A stretch of 64,000 bases of DNA from JALOAT01 sp041685115 (GTDB taxonomy: Bacteria; Pseudomonadota; Gammaproteobacteria; Thiohalomonadales; Thiohalomonadaceae), in contig JAWLGK010000016.1 in the NCBI GenBank assembly GCA_041685115.1, forward strand, positions 1 to 64,000. The letters run 5' to 3'. The notes beneath the pieces are model-generated. The model had not been told where the DNA came from. It saw nothing but the letters and a program-made list of their open reading frames with translations, and ran no database searches. Made by a program: the position numbers and the translations under genes. Positions 49,821 through 58,450 of the stretch are shown here, piece after piece. Within the stretch, counting starts at the first letter, position 1; each line of letters starts with the position of its first letter.

Positions 49821-50450
49821 TCAGTAGTAGAGATAAGCCAACGGCTTGTAGATGCGCTGGGGGTGGAGCTTGGTGCTGTAGGGCAGGCCGGCGCCGTTCA
49901 TCCAGCCGTCCAGATCGCCGGCATCGCCCACCACATCGTTGTTGTTGAGGTCGAGCTCGTTGCCGCTGGTGTCCGTCTTGGTGCGGCCCTCGAAGCCTTC
50001 CCAGATGTTGCGCACGTGGGTATAGCCGGCGTCGGCGAGCAGGTTGCTGGCGGCGATACTGCGCGACCCGGTCTTGCACAGCACCAGGATGGGCGTGTCC
50101 TTGTCGGGCACCGCGGCCAGCACCGCTTCCACCAGCAAAGTGGCCTTCTCGTCCGCGCTGAGGGTCGGATCGATGGTCTCGTGAATGCGCGGATAGGGCA
50201 CGTTGATGGCGCCCTCGGGATGACCCGCCACGTATTCAGGAATGCTGCGCACGTCCAGCAGCACGGCGTTGCCTGACGCCAGACCATTGGCATTGCCGCG
50301 GTCCCTGTGGGTGAGCAGGTAAGCCTCGGAGGCCGTTACTTCCGAGTGGTAGCGCCGCGGCTGGTCATAGCGATTGCCGTCCGCGAACGCGGCACTGGAC
50401 AGCAGGCACAACGAGGTGAAGACACTGCCGATCACGGTCCTATTGTTCAT
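49821..50450 (-). CDS. exported rhodanese-like protein with EF-hand-like insert
   Basis: 209 residues with a signal peptide (about 1-23, AFA-DG). The rhodanese fold (about 35-158) has LLDVRSIPEYVAGH and the active loop CKTGSRS with Cys125. After it, DLNNNDVVGDAGDLD (167-181) resembles a calcium-binding loop, a placement that is uncommon. AGGAG lies 8 bp before the ATG. It is expected to bind or transfer sulfane sulfur in the periplasm. An upstream frame extension to about 50585 is rejected in favour of this start. Confidence 0.85.
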   Translation of the reverse strand: MNNRTVIGSVFTSLCLLSSAAFADGNRYDQPRRYHSEVTASEAYLLTHRDRGNANGLASGNAVLLDVRSIPEYVAGHPEGAINVPYPRIHETIDPTLSADEKATLLVEAVLAAVPDKDTPILVLCKTGSRSIAASNLLADAGYTHVRNIWEGFEGRTKTDTSGNELDLNNNDVVGDAGDLDGWMNGAGLPYSTKLHPQRIYKPLAYLYY

Positions 50451-50815
50451 GGGGATCTCCTTTGGCAAGGCGTACTGCTTTGCTGTTGTTATTTGCGCGC
50501 AAACCACGTCACACCGGCGCGCGGGTGAAGCGGCCTGGCTCGAAGCGCCCGCGGTAATGGTCGGGGCGTCTACAAACATAGCCAAGATTCAGGAGACAGG
50601 GCCGGGGCGGCAGGGTCGTTCGGTGCGTACGGTACGCACAGCACAGCACAGCATGGCAGTTGCCGAGGGTCCGCCGTCACCCCGGCGAAAGCCGAGGTCC
50701 ATGCCAAAGACACGGCATGCGGCTGACTGATGGAGCAAACGCGGGATGACGCGCCGGATCCGGCGGCGCGTTGCCCGCAGGTCACCAGAAAAATACGGCG
50801 CCTGCGGCGGTTGAA
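50451..50815. other. intergenic, no gene seen
   Basis: 365 bp between the rhodanese promoter region and the deaD 3' end. One imperfect GTCACCCCGGCGAAAGCCGAGG repeat lies near 50675. No open frame has protein-like character. Confidence 0.55.
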
Positions 50816-52648
50816 TCAGCGCTTTTTCTTGGGACCGGCCTTACCCGGGGCACGCGGATGAGGTTTGCCGGTGTCGGCGCGCCGCGGCGCTCGGGGGCGT
50901 TTTTCGCCATCGTGTTCGGCATTGCGCGCCCGCGGCCTGCGCGAGGCGGCGTCACGCGCCGGTGCGTGTTCGCCCTCGCGGGCGAGATTGATCTGCCGGC
51001 CCATGATCCAGACCTTGCGCAGGTGCTGAAGCGTGGGCACGGGCAGGCCATCGGGCAGATCGACGGTGCTGTGAACGTCGTACAGTTCGATGCGGCCGAT
51101 GTTGCGGCTGTCCAGGTTGGCCTCATTGGCGATGGCACCCACGATGTGCTTGGGTAGCACGCCGTGGCTGCGGCCCACCTCGATGCGGTAGCGCACCATG
51201 CCGGCTTCAGGCTCGCTGGGTGCGCGGCGCGGGCGCTCGCCCTCATGACGCGGCGCCCGCCCGCGGGGTGGCCGCTCGCCCTGCTGGCGCGGTGCGCGCT
51301 CGCGGCGTTCCGGCGCCACGGGTAGCGCCTGTTCCTCCATCCACAGCGGCCGTTCGCGCTGCACCAGATAGGCCAGCGCCGCCGCGATTTCACTCATGCC
51401 CACGTCGTGCTCGGCCTGGAAACCCTCCACCAGCCGTTCGAGGGATTCGAGGGCCTGCGACTCGAGGGTTTCGGCGATGAGCTGCTTGAAGCGCGCAATA
51501 CGCCTGTCGGTAACCGCCTCGCGCGTGGGCAGCACCATGGGTTCGATGGGCTGGCGCGTGGCGCGCTCGATAGCCTGCAACATGCGGCGCTCGCGCGGCG
51601 CCACGAACAGGATGGCCTCACCCTTGCGACCGGCGCGGCCGGTACGGCCGATGCGGTGCACGTAGGCCTCGGTGTCGTAGGGGATGTCGTAGTTGATGAC
51701 GTGGCTGATGCGCTCCACGTCCAGCCCACGTGCGGCCACGTCGGTGGCAACGATGATGTCGATGGCGCCGCGCTTGAGCCTGTCGACGGTCTGCTCGCGC
51801 TGGATCTGGTTGATGTCGCCGTTGAGCGCCGCGCTGGCGTAGCCGCGCGCCTCAAGCTTTTCCGACAGCTCCACCGTCTCGGTCTTGGTGCGCACGAAGA
51901 TGATCATGGCGTCGAAGTCCTCGACCTCGAGGATGCGCGTGAGGGCGTCGAGCTTGTGCAGACCGCTCACCTGCCAGTAGCGCTGGCGGATGGTCTCCAC
52001 GGTGGCGGTCTTGGCGGCGATCTTGATCTCCACCGGCTCGCGCAGGTGCTGGCGCGCTACCTGCTGGATGGCGCGCGGCATGGTGGCGGAGAACAGGGCG
52101 ATCTGCCGCTGGGGCGGGGTGTGGCCGAGGATCCACTCCACGTCCTCGAGAAAGCCCATGTTGAGCATCTCGTCGGCCTCGTCGAGCACCAGCATTTTCA
52201 ATTCGTCGAGCACCAGGGTCTCGCGGCGCAGGTGGTCCATGACGCGGCCCGGTGTGCCGACCACCACGTGCACCCCGCGGTGCAGCTGGCGCAGCTGCGC
52301 GCCCATGCCCTGGCCGCCGTACACGGGCAGGATGTGAAAGCCCGGCAGGTGGCGCGCGTAGGTCTGCATGGCCTCGGCCACCTGGATGGCCAGCTCGCGG
52401 GTGGGCGTGAGCACCAGGGCCTGTACCTTCAGTTGGGCCAGGTCGATGCGGTTCAGCAGCGGCAGCGCGAAGGCGGCGGTCTTGCCGGTGCCCGTCTGCG
52501 CCTGGCCGAGCAGGTCACGGCCCTCCAGCAGCGGCGGGATGCTCGCCGCCTGGATAGGCGACGGCGCCTCGTAGCCGATGTCGCCGACGGCCTGGAGGAT
52601 GGGCGCGGCGAGGCCGAACTGCGGGAAGCTGCTGACGGGCTGGGACAT
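50816..52648 (-). CDS. deaD: DEAD-box RNA helicase, DeaD/CsdA type
   Basis: 610 residues. The Q motif region is followed by AQTGTGKT (Walker A), VLDEADEML, SATMP, TDVAARGLD and HRIGRTGRAGR. The C-terminal DbpA-type RNA-binding domain is at about 475-550 (IEVGRSHGVLPKHIVGAIANE), with flanking Arg/Gly/Pro-rich basic segments. Similar in length to E. coli DeaD (629). It unwinds structured RNA in ribosome assembly and cold adaptation. ATG at 52648 is chosen over a GTG seven codons upstream. Confidence 0.93.
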   Translation of the reverse strand: MSQPVSSFPQFGLAAPILQAVGDIGYEAPSPIQAASIPPLLEGRDLLGQAQTGTGKTAAFALPLLNRIDLAQLKVQALVLTPTRELAIQVAEAMQTYARHLPGFHILPVYGGQGMGAQLRQLHRGVHVVVGTPGRVMDHLRRETLVLDELKMLVLDEADEMLNMGFLEDVEWILGHTPPQRQIALFSATMPRAIQQVARQHLREPVEIKIAAKTATVETIRQRYWQVSGLHKLDALTRILEVEDFDAMIIFVRTKTETVELSEKLEARGYASAALNGDINQIQREQTVDRLKRGAIDIIVATDVAARGLDVERISHVINYDIPYDTEAYVHRIGRTGRAGRKGEAILFVAPRERRMLQAIERATRQPIEPMVLPTREAVTDRRIARFKQLIAETLESQALESLERLVEGFQAEHDVGMSEIAAALAYLVQRERPLWMEEQALPVAPERRERAPRQQGERPPRGRAPRHEGERPRRAPSEPEAGMVRYRIEVGRSHGVLPKHIVGAIANEANLDSRNIGRIELYDVHSTVDLPDGLPVPTLQHLRKVWIMGRQINLAREGEHAPARDAASRRPRARNAEHDGEKRPRAPRRADTGKPHPRAPGKAGPKKKR

Positions 52649-52729
52649 GGTGATCTCGGAGGAAAACACGGGGGTGACAAGGACGGCGATTGTACAGCGA
52701 TTGGCACGGCCACGGCGTGGTTACGTGCC

Positions 52730-52907
52730 GTAGGAGCCCACACTGTGGGCGAATGCCTTTCAAACCTCGGCGGTCACCCGATCTATTCGCCGACAGTGTC
52801 GGCTCCTACAACGGTTCGGCAACCCCCGTAGGAGCCCACACCGTGGGCGAATGCCTTTCAAACCGCGGCGGTCACTCGATCTATTCGCCGACCGTGTCGG
52901 CTCCTAC
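52730..52907. repeat. BIME-like pair of REP elements (GTAGGAGCCCAC...)
   Basis: Four REP units in alternating orientation: 52730-52754, 52785-52809 (inverse), 52828-52852 and 52883-52907 (inverse). Each begins with GTAG and ends GGGCGAAT or its variant, like REPs mobilised by TnpA-REP (RAYT) enzymes. The two modules repeat with a 98-bp period. The last unit runs into the 3' end of the next gene. Relatives lie at 56503-56584 and 61058-61126. Confidence 0.9.
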
Positions 52908-53539
52908 AGCGCCGGTTCGTCGTCCCTGTCCTTGGGCGAGATGATCTCGCCGAGCACGGTGTAGGCGCGCATGGCCTCCGGGTACATGGCCAGCACGTGG
53001 GCGGTGAGCTCCTCGAAGCTGCGGCCCGGGTCCATGTGCTTTGCGTAGCTGGTGGCGAAATCCAGCGAGGTGAAGAAGGGCAGGATGACCAGCAATGCGC
53101 TCAATTCCTCGGCCTGTTCCTGCGGCAGGTCAGTGGGCCACCAGTCACCCATCCACTGGTGCCCCGCCACGAAACCGCGCGCCCAGCGCCCGAGCGGCGC
53201 CTCTGCACCGAAGTTGGCCATGGGATCGGCCGACGGCTCGCACCCCGGCGGCAGCGTGCTGCTCTGGTCCGCCACGCCGGCGGCGACCCATTGGTGCAAG
53301 GCCATGAGCACCTTGAAGAACACCTCGGCCTCCGCCGGGTCCTTGTATCCGGCCTCGCCTTCATTGAACACGATGGGTAGCCATTCATTGGGCGGGATCA
53401 TGTCGGCCACGGACGATACCGCGAACAAAAAGCCCGCCAGTTCCTCGTACTGCAGGGTGCCCTCCGGGCGCGCCGGGGCGGACAGGAAGGCCTTGAGGTG
53501 ATCGGCCTGGGCTTCGGTGAAGGTGGATACTTCGGTCAT
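52904..53539 (-). CDS. UPF0149 (YgfB-like) protein
   Basis: 211 residues. The UPF0149 pattern is clear: LQYEELAGFLFAV near the N-terminus, then WLPIVF and RWARGFVAGHQWMGDWW. There is no C-terminal SEC-C metal motif, so it is closer to YgfB than YecA. YgfB influences a regulator in Pseudomonas; no such partner is visible here. The TAG stop (52904-52906) lies within the CTAC end of a REP unit. An upstream extension of 12 codons is rejected. Confidence 0.85.
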   Translation of the reverse strand: MTEVSTFTEAQADHLKAFLSAPARPEGTLQYEELAGFLFAVSSVADMIPPNEWLPIVFNEGEAGYKDPAEAEVFFKVLMALHQWVAAGVADQSSTLPPGCEPSADPMANFGAEAPLGRWARGFVAGHQWMGDWWPTDLPQEQAEELSALLVILPFFTSLDFATSYAKHMDPGRSFEELTAHVLAMYPEAMRAYTVLGEIISPKDRDDEPAL

Positions 53540-53625
53540 TGTCTCGCTCGTGGGTGGTGGCCGATGTCCGCCCAATGGTAGCGGATAACGCCGGGCAATG
53601 CCCTCAACGGGAGACCGTCATTACC

Positions 53626-54459
53626 TTATCGGCGCAAAGGCACCTCACCTGTCCACGCATACGGGATCACCACCTCATCCGTCCTGCCTGGCGAGGTCAC
53701 ACGGCTGCGGAATTCGATGGGCAGCGACCCGGCACCGCGCAGTTTCTGCACCAGCGCGCCCAGTTCGCTGTACTCCAGGGACAGCGCCAGATCCAGTACC
53801 GCGCTGCCGTTGGGCGCCACCGAGATGGCTTGCGCACTGTGACCTTTCAACAGTGGCGAACCGGCAATGGTCAGTTCGTAGGCCATGTCTTCGAAGCGCA
53901 CGGGAAAGTCGTTGGCATTCATCACTTCGATGCCGAGCGCCAGGTCAACACCGTCGAGATCGAGTTTGTCTATCTTGAGGCGGCGGACCGAGATTTCCGG
54001 AAGCTCGGGCAGGCGGAACGTGCCGCGTTTCGCATAAGGCAGGCTCACCAGTCCGAAGTCGGCCCGGCCGGCGATTTCATAGCCCAGCGACTTCGCCTCG
54101 GCGAGGTCGCGCACGCTGCCGAACACCTCCTCGAAACGCACCGTGAACGGCAGCGTGACGCGGGAGGTCCCGTTGGCCGCCACCTCGACCGCCTCATCCA
54201 CCGTGCCGTCCAGCAGCGGCTTGTCCTGCAAGGCCAGGCGGTAACTCAGGCCAGCCATGGACAGGCCGAAGGCGTTGGGATTCTGCACGTCGAGATCAAC
54301 GGCGATTTGGGCGTCGGCCAGCGACATGCCCACCACGCGCACGTCGGCCACGCGCACCTCCGGTTCCGTCACCTGCTTTTCCATCACTGCGCAGCCACCC
54401 ACCAGCACCAGCGATGCCGTCGGCACCAGGACGCGCATCAATTCTTTCCGCCAGATCAT
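53626..54459 (-). CDS. LEA type 2 (WHy-domain) lipoprotein
   Basis: 277 residues. Lipobox LVGGC gives lipidation at about residue 23. Two LEA2/WHy domains follow, about 38-135 and 145-260; the family's strand-N-P-N turn is seen as VQNPNAFGL and, degenerate, as VMNANDFPV. Bacterial LEA2 proteins are thought to be envelope or desiccation-stress proteins; the role here is unproven. GGAG lies 6 bp before the ATG at 54459, which is preferred over starts 12 and 51 bp upstream. Divergent from the TauE gene. Confidence 0.82.
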   Translation of the reverse strand: MIWRKELMRVLVPTASLVLVGGCAVMEKQVTEPEVRVADVRVVGMSLADAQIAVDLDVQNPNAFGLSMAGLSYRLALQDKPLLDGTVDEAVEVAANGTSRVTLPFTVRFEEVFGSVRDLAEAKSLGYEIAGRADFGLVSLPYAKRGTFRLPELPEISVRRLKIDKLDLDGVDLALGIEVMNANDFPVRFEDMAYELTIAGSPLLKGHSAQAISVAPNGSAVLDLALSLEYSELGALVQKLRGAGSLPIEFRSRVTSPGRTDEVVIPYAWTGEVPLRR

Positions 54460-54584
54460 GAACGACTCCATTAGAATTTGGCAGCGGCGGCGCATCGTGC
54501 CGCCGCCCACAAGGGAAACATAGAAGCTGCCCGCGTATCCGCGTTCACCCTCTCGCCAATTACCCGTATACCGAAGCGACTTTC

Positions 54585-55325
54585 ATGCCCCCAGATTTCA
54601 GCCTTCTGCAGATAGCCGTCGTCGGCCTGCTGTTCGTATGGACCGGCTTCGTGCGCACCGGCCTCGGCTTCGGCGGTGCGGCCCTGGGGCTGCCGCTGCT
54701 TTTGTTCGTGGACAACCAGCCGCTGCTGTGGCTGCCCATCATCGGCAGCCACCTGCTGTTCTTTTCCGGACTCACCCTGCGCACACGCCTCGCCAACGTG
54801 GACTGGCGCTATCTGCGCCGCTCTGCACGCTTCATCATTCCACCGGCCATCATCGGCGTGTTGGGTCTGGTGAGCCTGCCGACCCTGTGGCTGAATGTCC
54901 TCATCTATTTAGTGACCCTGTTCTATGGCTTCATGTGGTTCCTGAGCCGGTCCATCGAGAGCCGCCAGGATTGGGTGGACAAGGCGCTGCTGGTCCTCGG
55001 CGGCTACATCGCCGGGACGTCCCTCACCGGCGCACCGCTCATGGTGGCCGTGTACATGCGCAACGTGGCGCGCGATCAGCTGCGCAACACCCTGTTCGTG
55101 CTGTGGTTCATCCTGGTGGCCATCAAGATGAGCACCTTCGTCGCCCTGGGCGTGGACCTGCACCTCATCACCGCCCTCGCCCTGCTGCCCGTCACCGCCA
55201 TCGGCCACGTACTGGGACTGCGCGCCCACGACGCCATCCTGCGCAACGACCAGCGCTTCAAGCGTGTCATCGGCGCGGGGCTGGTGGTGGTCAGTGGCCT
55301 CGGATTATGGAATCTTGTCTCTTGA
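54585..55325 (+). CDS. TauE/SafE-family membrane permease
   Basis: 246 residues with about eight membrane segments. WTGFVRTGLGFGGAALGLPLLLF and, in the second half, YIAGTSLTGAPLMVAVYM are the paired glycine-rich motifs of the TauE/SafE (DUF81) family. Members export sulfite, sulfoacetate or related anions, or have unknown substrates. Nothing nearby fixes the substrate; the NnrS gene is 3 kb away and on the other strand. Confidence 0.88.
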   Translation: MPPDFSLLQIAVVGLLFVWTGFVRTGLGFGGAALGLPLLLFVDNQPLLWLPIIGSHLLFFSGLTLRTRLANVDWRYLRRSARFIIPPAIIGVLGLVSLPTLWLNVLIYLVTLFYGFMWFLSRSIESRQDWVDKALLVLGGYIAGTSLTGAPLMVAVYMRNVARDQLRNTLFVLWFILVAIKMSTFVALGVDLHLITALALLPVTAIGHVLGLRAHDAILRNDQRFKRVIGAGLVVVSGLGLWNLVS

Positions 55326-55417
55326 GAGAAAGAGTTAGAACCGCGGAGGCCACGGAAGAGGAAGGCATCGCCGGGGGCTTGCGTGTGTTGGGCTTGGTGT
55401 TTTCCTTCGCCCGCACT

Positions 55418-55455
55418 GTCACGTAGCGGCTGCGCGCCAACGTGACCTACGGGAC
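55418..55455. repeat. single palindrome of the GTCACGTAG family
   Basis: GTCACGTAGCGGCTGCGCGCCAACGTGACCTAC is an imperfect palindrome matching the units at 31018-31180 and in the 39946-40592 array. Confidence 0.8.
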
Positions 55456-55507
55456 TTGAGAACCTTGGAGAAGAAGCATTGGTCGGAAGCGGCGCGCTGC
55501 CTTTGCC

Positions 55508-56470
55508 ATGACTAAGGAAATCGTCATTTGCGGCCTCGACGGTGTGATTGCACTCATCGAGCATCGGCTGCATTTCCTGCACAATGAGGAAGGCGTCAAG
55601 CAGTGGGACCGTTTCCTTGCCGCCTGCGTGGACGACATGCCCAACCTGCCGCTCATCGACCGCCTCAACCAGGCGCGAGCCGCAGGGGTGCCGGTGATGA
55701 TCGTCACCGGGCGCAGCGCGGCGGTGCGCGCCGAAACGGTCGCGTGGCTGCGCCAGTGGGACATCGGCTACGATGGCCTGTGGATGCGCCCGCCCGAGAA
55801 CTTCACCGCCGCCGTACGGCTCAAGGCCGGCATTATCGAGCAGCAGTTTCCCGAGGCGAAGATCCGCCGCATCTACGAGGCGAGCCAGCACCTCGCGGTG
55901 GCGCGCTGGTGCACCGAACGCAACATTCCGGTGACCCTCATCGCTCCCAACCAGGGCAACGGCGCAAGTCGCGAACAGCTGGATCTGAAGGTTATTCGCC
56001 ACGCCTGCGAACACGTGATGCTGCATCCCTTCTATGGCGACGACGACTTCACCTGGGACGACCGCGCCCAGCAGCTGGCGGCGGGCGCGTGCCGCGTGTG
56101 CCAGGCCGAGGAACAGGATAGAGAGCGCCAGCAGAAGTCCGATGAGGCGCGCCTGCTGGCCCGCGAGCGCGGCCTGCCGCCGCTCGAAGGGACCGAGCGA
56201 CAGGTGGAGTGGGCAGAAAGCATCCGCATCAACGCCTTCAACGCCCTCGACAAGGTGCGCAAGTGGATGAATCAGGTGGACGCCCAGGCCCGCCAGGAAG
56301 ACCCGGACCACTGGCACAGCGTATGCCATGGCATTCATCGCACCACCGAGTGGCTCCAGCAGCAGACCGACGCCAAATGGTGGATCGACCATTGTCGCGG
56401 CGTGCGCAACAACCTGGACAGCGGTCGCGCGCTGCTTTCCGGTGTGGCGGAACAACTGGGGCTGTTTTGA
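55508..56470 (+). CDS. HAD-superfamily pseudo-phosphatase, PNKP-like
   Basis: 320 residues. Residues 1-155 follow the polynucleotide 3'-phosphatase (T4 PNK-type) layout: an N-terminal strand-loop, then VMIVTGRSAA, YDGLWMRP and VRLKAGII. However, the D-x-D-G-T nucleophile loop reads GLDGV (Gly9 replaces the catalytic Asp), and the later DD metal motif is missing (RIYEASQHLAV). Catalysis is therefore doubtful. Residues 160-320 are helical and unassigned, with a C-x2-C pair (CRVC). Located 195 bp upstream of a NYN-domain gene in the same orientation. Confidence 0.6.
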   Translation: MTKEIVICGLDGVIALIEHRLHFLHNEEGVKQWDRFLAACVDDMPNLPLIDRLNQARAAGVPVMIVTGRSAAVRAETVAWLRQWDIGYDGLWMRPPENFTAAVRLKAGIIEQQFPEAKIRRIYEASQHLAVARWCTERNIPVTLIAPNQGNGASREQLDLKVIRHACEHVMLHPFYGDDDFTWDDRAQQLAAGACRVCQAEEQDRERQQKSDEARLLARERGLPPLEGTERQVEWAESIRINAFNALDKVRKWMNQVDAQARQEDPDHWHSVCHGIHRTTEWLQQQTDAKWWIDHCRGVRNNLDSGRALLSGVAEQLGLF

Positions 56471-56502
56471 AGCAACGCAAGGGGCAACAACGGGACGCGT
56501 GC

Positions 56503-56584
56503 CGTCGGCGCCCACACCGTGGGCGAACGCCTTTCACCGCCGCACTCTACCGACCCGCGCGATCGCCAACGAGGTCGGCTCCTA
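56503..56584. repeat. degenerate REP pair
   Basis: GTCGGCGCCCACACCGTGGGCGAA at 56503 faces GATCGCCAACGAGGTCGGCTCCTAC ending at 56584, a diverged inverted pair of the 52730-52907 family. Confidence 0.7.
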
Positions 56585-56665
56585 CAGCAACGAGCATCCT
56601 CATGCTACGTGACCTCGTGCCTGCCCTTTCGGGCTATCATCCCACCCAACTAACGGGAACCCTCA

Positions 56666-57490
56666 ATGAACGCCAAACCCGAAATCCGCAACATGGCCGT
56701 GTTCTGCGACTTCGAGAACGTCGCCCTGGGCGTGCGTGATGCCAAGTATGCCCAGTTCGACATCGGGCGCGTGCTCGAACGCCTGCTGCTCAAAGGCAAC
56801 ATCGTGGTGAAGAAGGCCTATTGCGACTGGGACCGTTACAAGGAATTCAAGGCTGCCATGCACGAGGCGGCCTTCGAACTCATCGAGATCCCCCACGTGC
56901 GCCAGTCCGGCAAGAACTCGGCGGACATCCGCATGGTCGTGGATGCACTGGACCTGTGCTACACCAAGTCGCACGTGGACACCTTCGTGATCATCAGCGG
57001 CGACTCCGACTTCTCCCCGCTGGTGAGCAAGCTGCGCGAGAACAACAAGACCGTGATCGGCGTCGGCGTGAAGAACTCCTCCTCCGACCTGCTGGTGGCC
57101 AACTGCGACGAGTTCATCTATTACGATGACCTGGTGCGTGCCAAGGCCGAACAGACCACCAAACGCACCCGGCGCAAACCCACGCCGAAAACCGCCGCGA
57201 AGGCGGCCAAGGCCGCGCCCGAAGAAACGGACAAGGCCCATGAGGCGCTCGACCTGGTGATGGAAACCGTCGAGGCGCTGTTTTCCGAGCGAGGCGAAGA
57301 GGAGAAGATCTGGGGTTCCATGGTCAAGCAGGCCCTCAAGCGCCGCATGCCAGGGTTCAACGAAAGCTATTACGGCTTCCGCTCCTTCAGCAAACTCCTG
57401 GAAGAAGCCGCCTCGCGCAAGCTCGTGGAGCTGGAACACGACGACAAATCCGGCGGCGTCATCATCCGAAACTACAACCCGGATTATTGA
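56666..57490 (+). CDS. NYN-domain (PIN-like) protein with C-terminal LOTUS/OST-HTH domain
   Basis: 274 residues. The NYN nuclease-like core (about 8-150) keeps its acidic residues: VFCDFENV, SADIRMVVDAL and SGDSDFSPL. A Lys/Ala-rich linker (about 165-190) leads to an OST-HTH/LOTUS RNA-binding module (about 200-270). The arrangement matches LabA/MARF1-like proteins thought to bind or cut RNA. GGGAA precedes the ATG. The pseudo-HAD gene is its upstream neighbour. Confidence 0.85.
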   Translation: MNAKPEIRNMAVFCDFENVALGVRDAKYAQFDIGRVLERLLLKGNIVVKKAYCDWDRYKEFKAAMHEAAFELIEIPHVRQSGKNSADIRMVVDALDLCYTKSHVDTFVIISGDSDFSPLVSKLRENNKTVIGVGVKNSSSDLLVANCDEFIYYDDLVRAKAEQTTKRTRRKPTPKTAAKAAKAAPEETDKAHEALDLVMETVEALFSERGEEEKIWGSMVKQALKRRMPGFNESYYGFRSFSKLLEEAASRKLVELEHDDKSGGVIIRNYNPDY

Positions 57491-57658
57491 GGCCAACGAC
57501 CCGCCTGCCGCCATCCGTCCTGGGGTGTCACGGTCGGTCCGGCGCGGGCTGAATGGAAGCAGGATTTTTAGGACTTTTCCCGCCTTTCCTTTGCGATCTC
57601 GGCGTCTCTGCGAGATGGGACAGGCTTCAGGGTTCGAAACAGCGATTAGGCTTGGGGC
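57491..57658. other. intergenic with a CTCGGCGTCTCTGCGAGA repeat fragment
   Basis: A single CGCAGAG-family arm lies at about 57590-57612, with a similarly oriented arm at about 58418-58440, so the DUF72 gene is flanked by direct copies. Confidence 0.5.
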
Positions 57659-58354
57659 ATGGAGCTTTACGTCGGCACCAGCGGATTCGCATACAAGGAA
57701 TGGGTCGGCCCCTTCTATCCCCCGCGGACGCGTGACTCGCAGTTGCTCGGCCACTATGCCCAACGACTGAACGCCGTTGAGATCAACAATACCTTCTACC
57801 GCTTCCCTACCCCCGCCGGGCTCTCGACGTGGGCCGCCCAGGTGCCCACGCACTTCCGCTTCGCTATCAAGGCCCCGAGGCGCATCACCCATGTGCAGCG
57901 CCTCCGCGATGTTGACAGAGAACTGTCCCACCTCGTCGACACCGTGAGGGTGCTGGGGAACCGCCTCGGGCCACTGCTGTTCCTGCTGCCGCCCCGCATG
58001 CCCCTGAATATCGAGGCGCTGGGCGACATGCTGTGCCAGATGCCCCCGGACCTCCCACTCGCCTTCGCGTTCCGCGATCCGCAGTGGCTTCGCGATTCGG
58101 TGTTTTCACTGCTATCGGAACACGGCTGCGCCGTGTGCTTCGAAGATGCGCTGATGCCCGCGCCGGTCGCGACCACCGACTGGGGTTATGTGCGGCTGCG
58201 CCGGCCGCAGTATCGCGACACGACGCTGGCGGCCGCTGCCGCACAGGTCCTCGCGCAGCCGTGGCGAACGGCCTATGTGTTCATCAAACACGAGGCGGAC
58301 TCGCCCTTACTGGCGAGCCGCTTTGCGACCCTGGCAAATCTCTCATTCTCATGA
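57659..58354 (+). CDS. DUF72 (YecE-like) protein
   Basis: 231 residues, the usual length or slightly short. LYVGTSGFAYKEWVGPFYP opens the family, then VEINNTFYRFP, FRFAIKAPRRITH, LLFLLPP and WGYVRLRRPQYRD. These form a TIM-barrel-like fold. The biochemical function of DUF72 is not known. Confidence 0.9.
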   Translation: MELYVGTSGFAYKEWVGPFYPPRTRDSQLLGHYAQRLNAVEINNTFYRFPTPAGLSTWAAQVPTHFRFAIKAPRRITHVQRLRDVDRELSHLVDTVRVLGNRLGPLLFLLPPRMPLNIEALGDMLCQMPPDLPLAFAFRDPQWLRDSVFSLLSEHGCAVCFEDALMPAPVATTDWGYVRLRRPQYRDTTLAAAAAQVLAQPWRTAYVFIKHEADSPLLASRFATLANLSFS

Positions 58355-58450
58355 ACGATTCCTGACCATGGGAGACATCGAAGGCTCTCTCGCCACGAGG
58401 CGCCCTGATGCGCCTTCCTTGGCGTTCTCTGCGTCTTGGCGAGCGATCGA

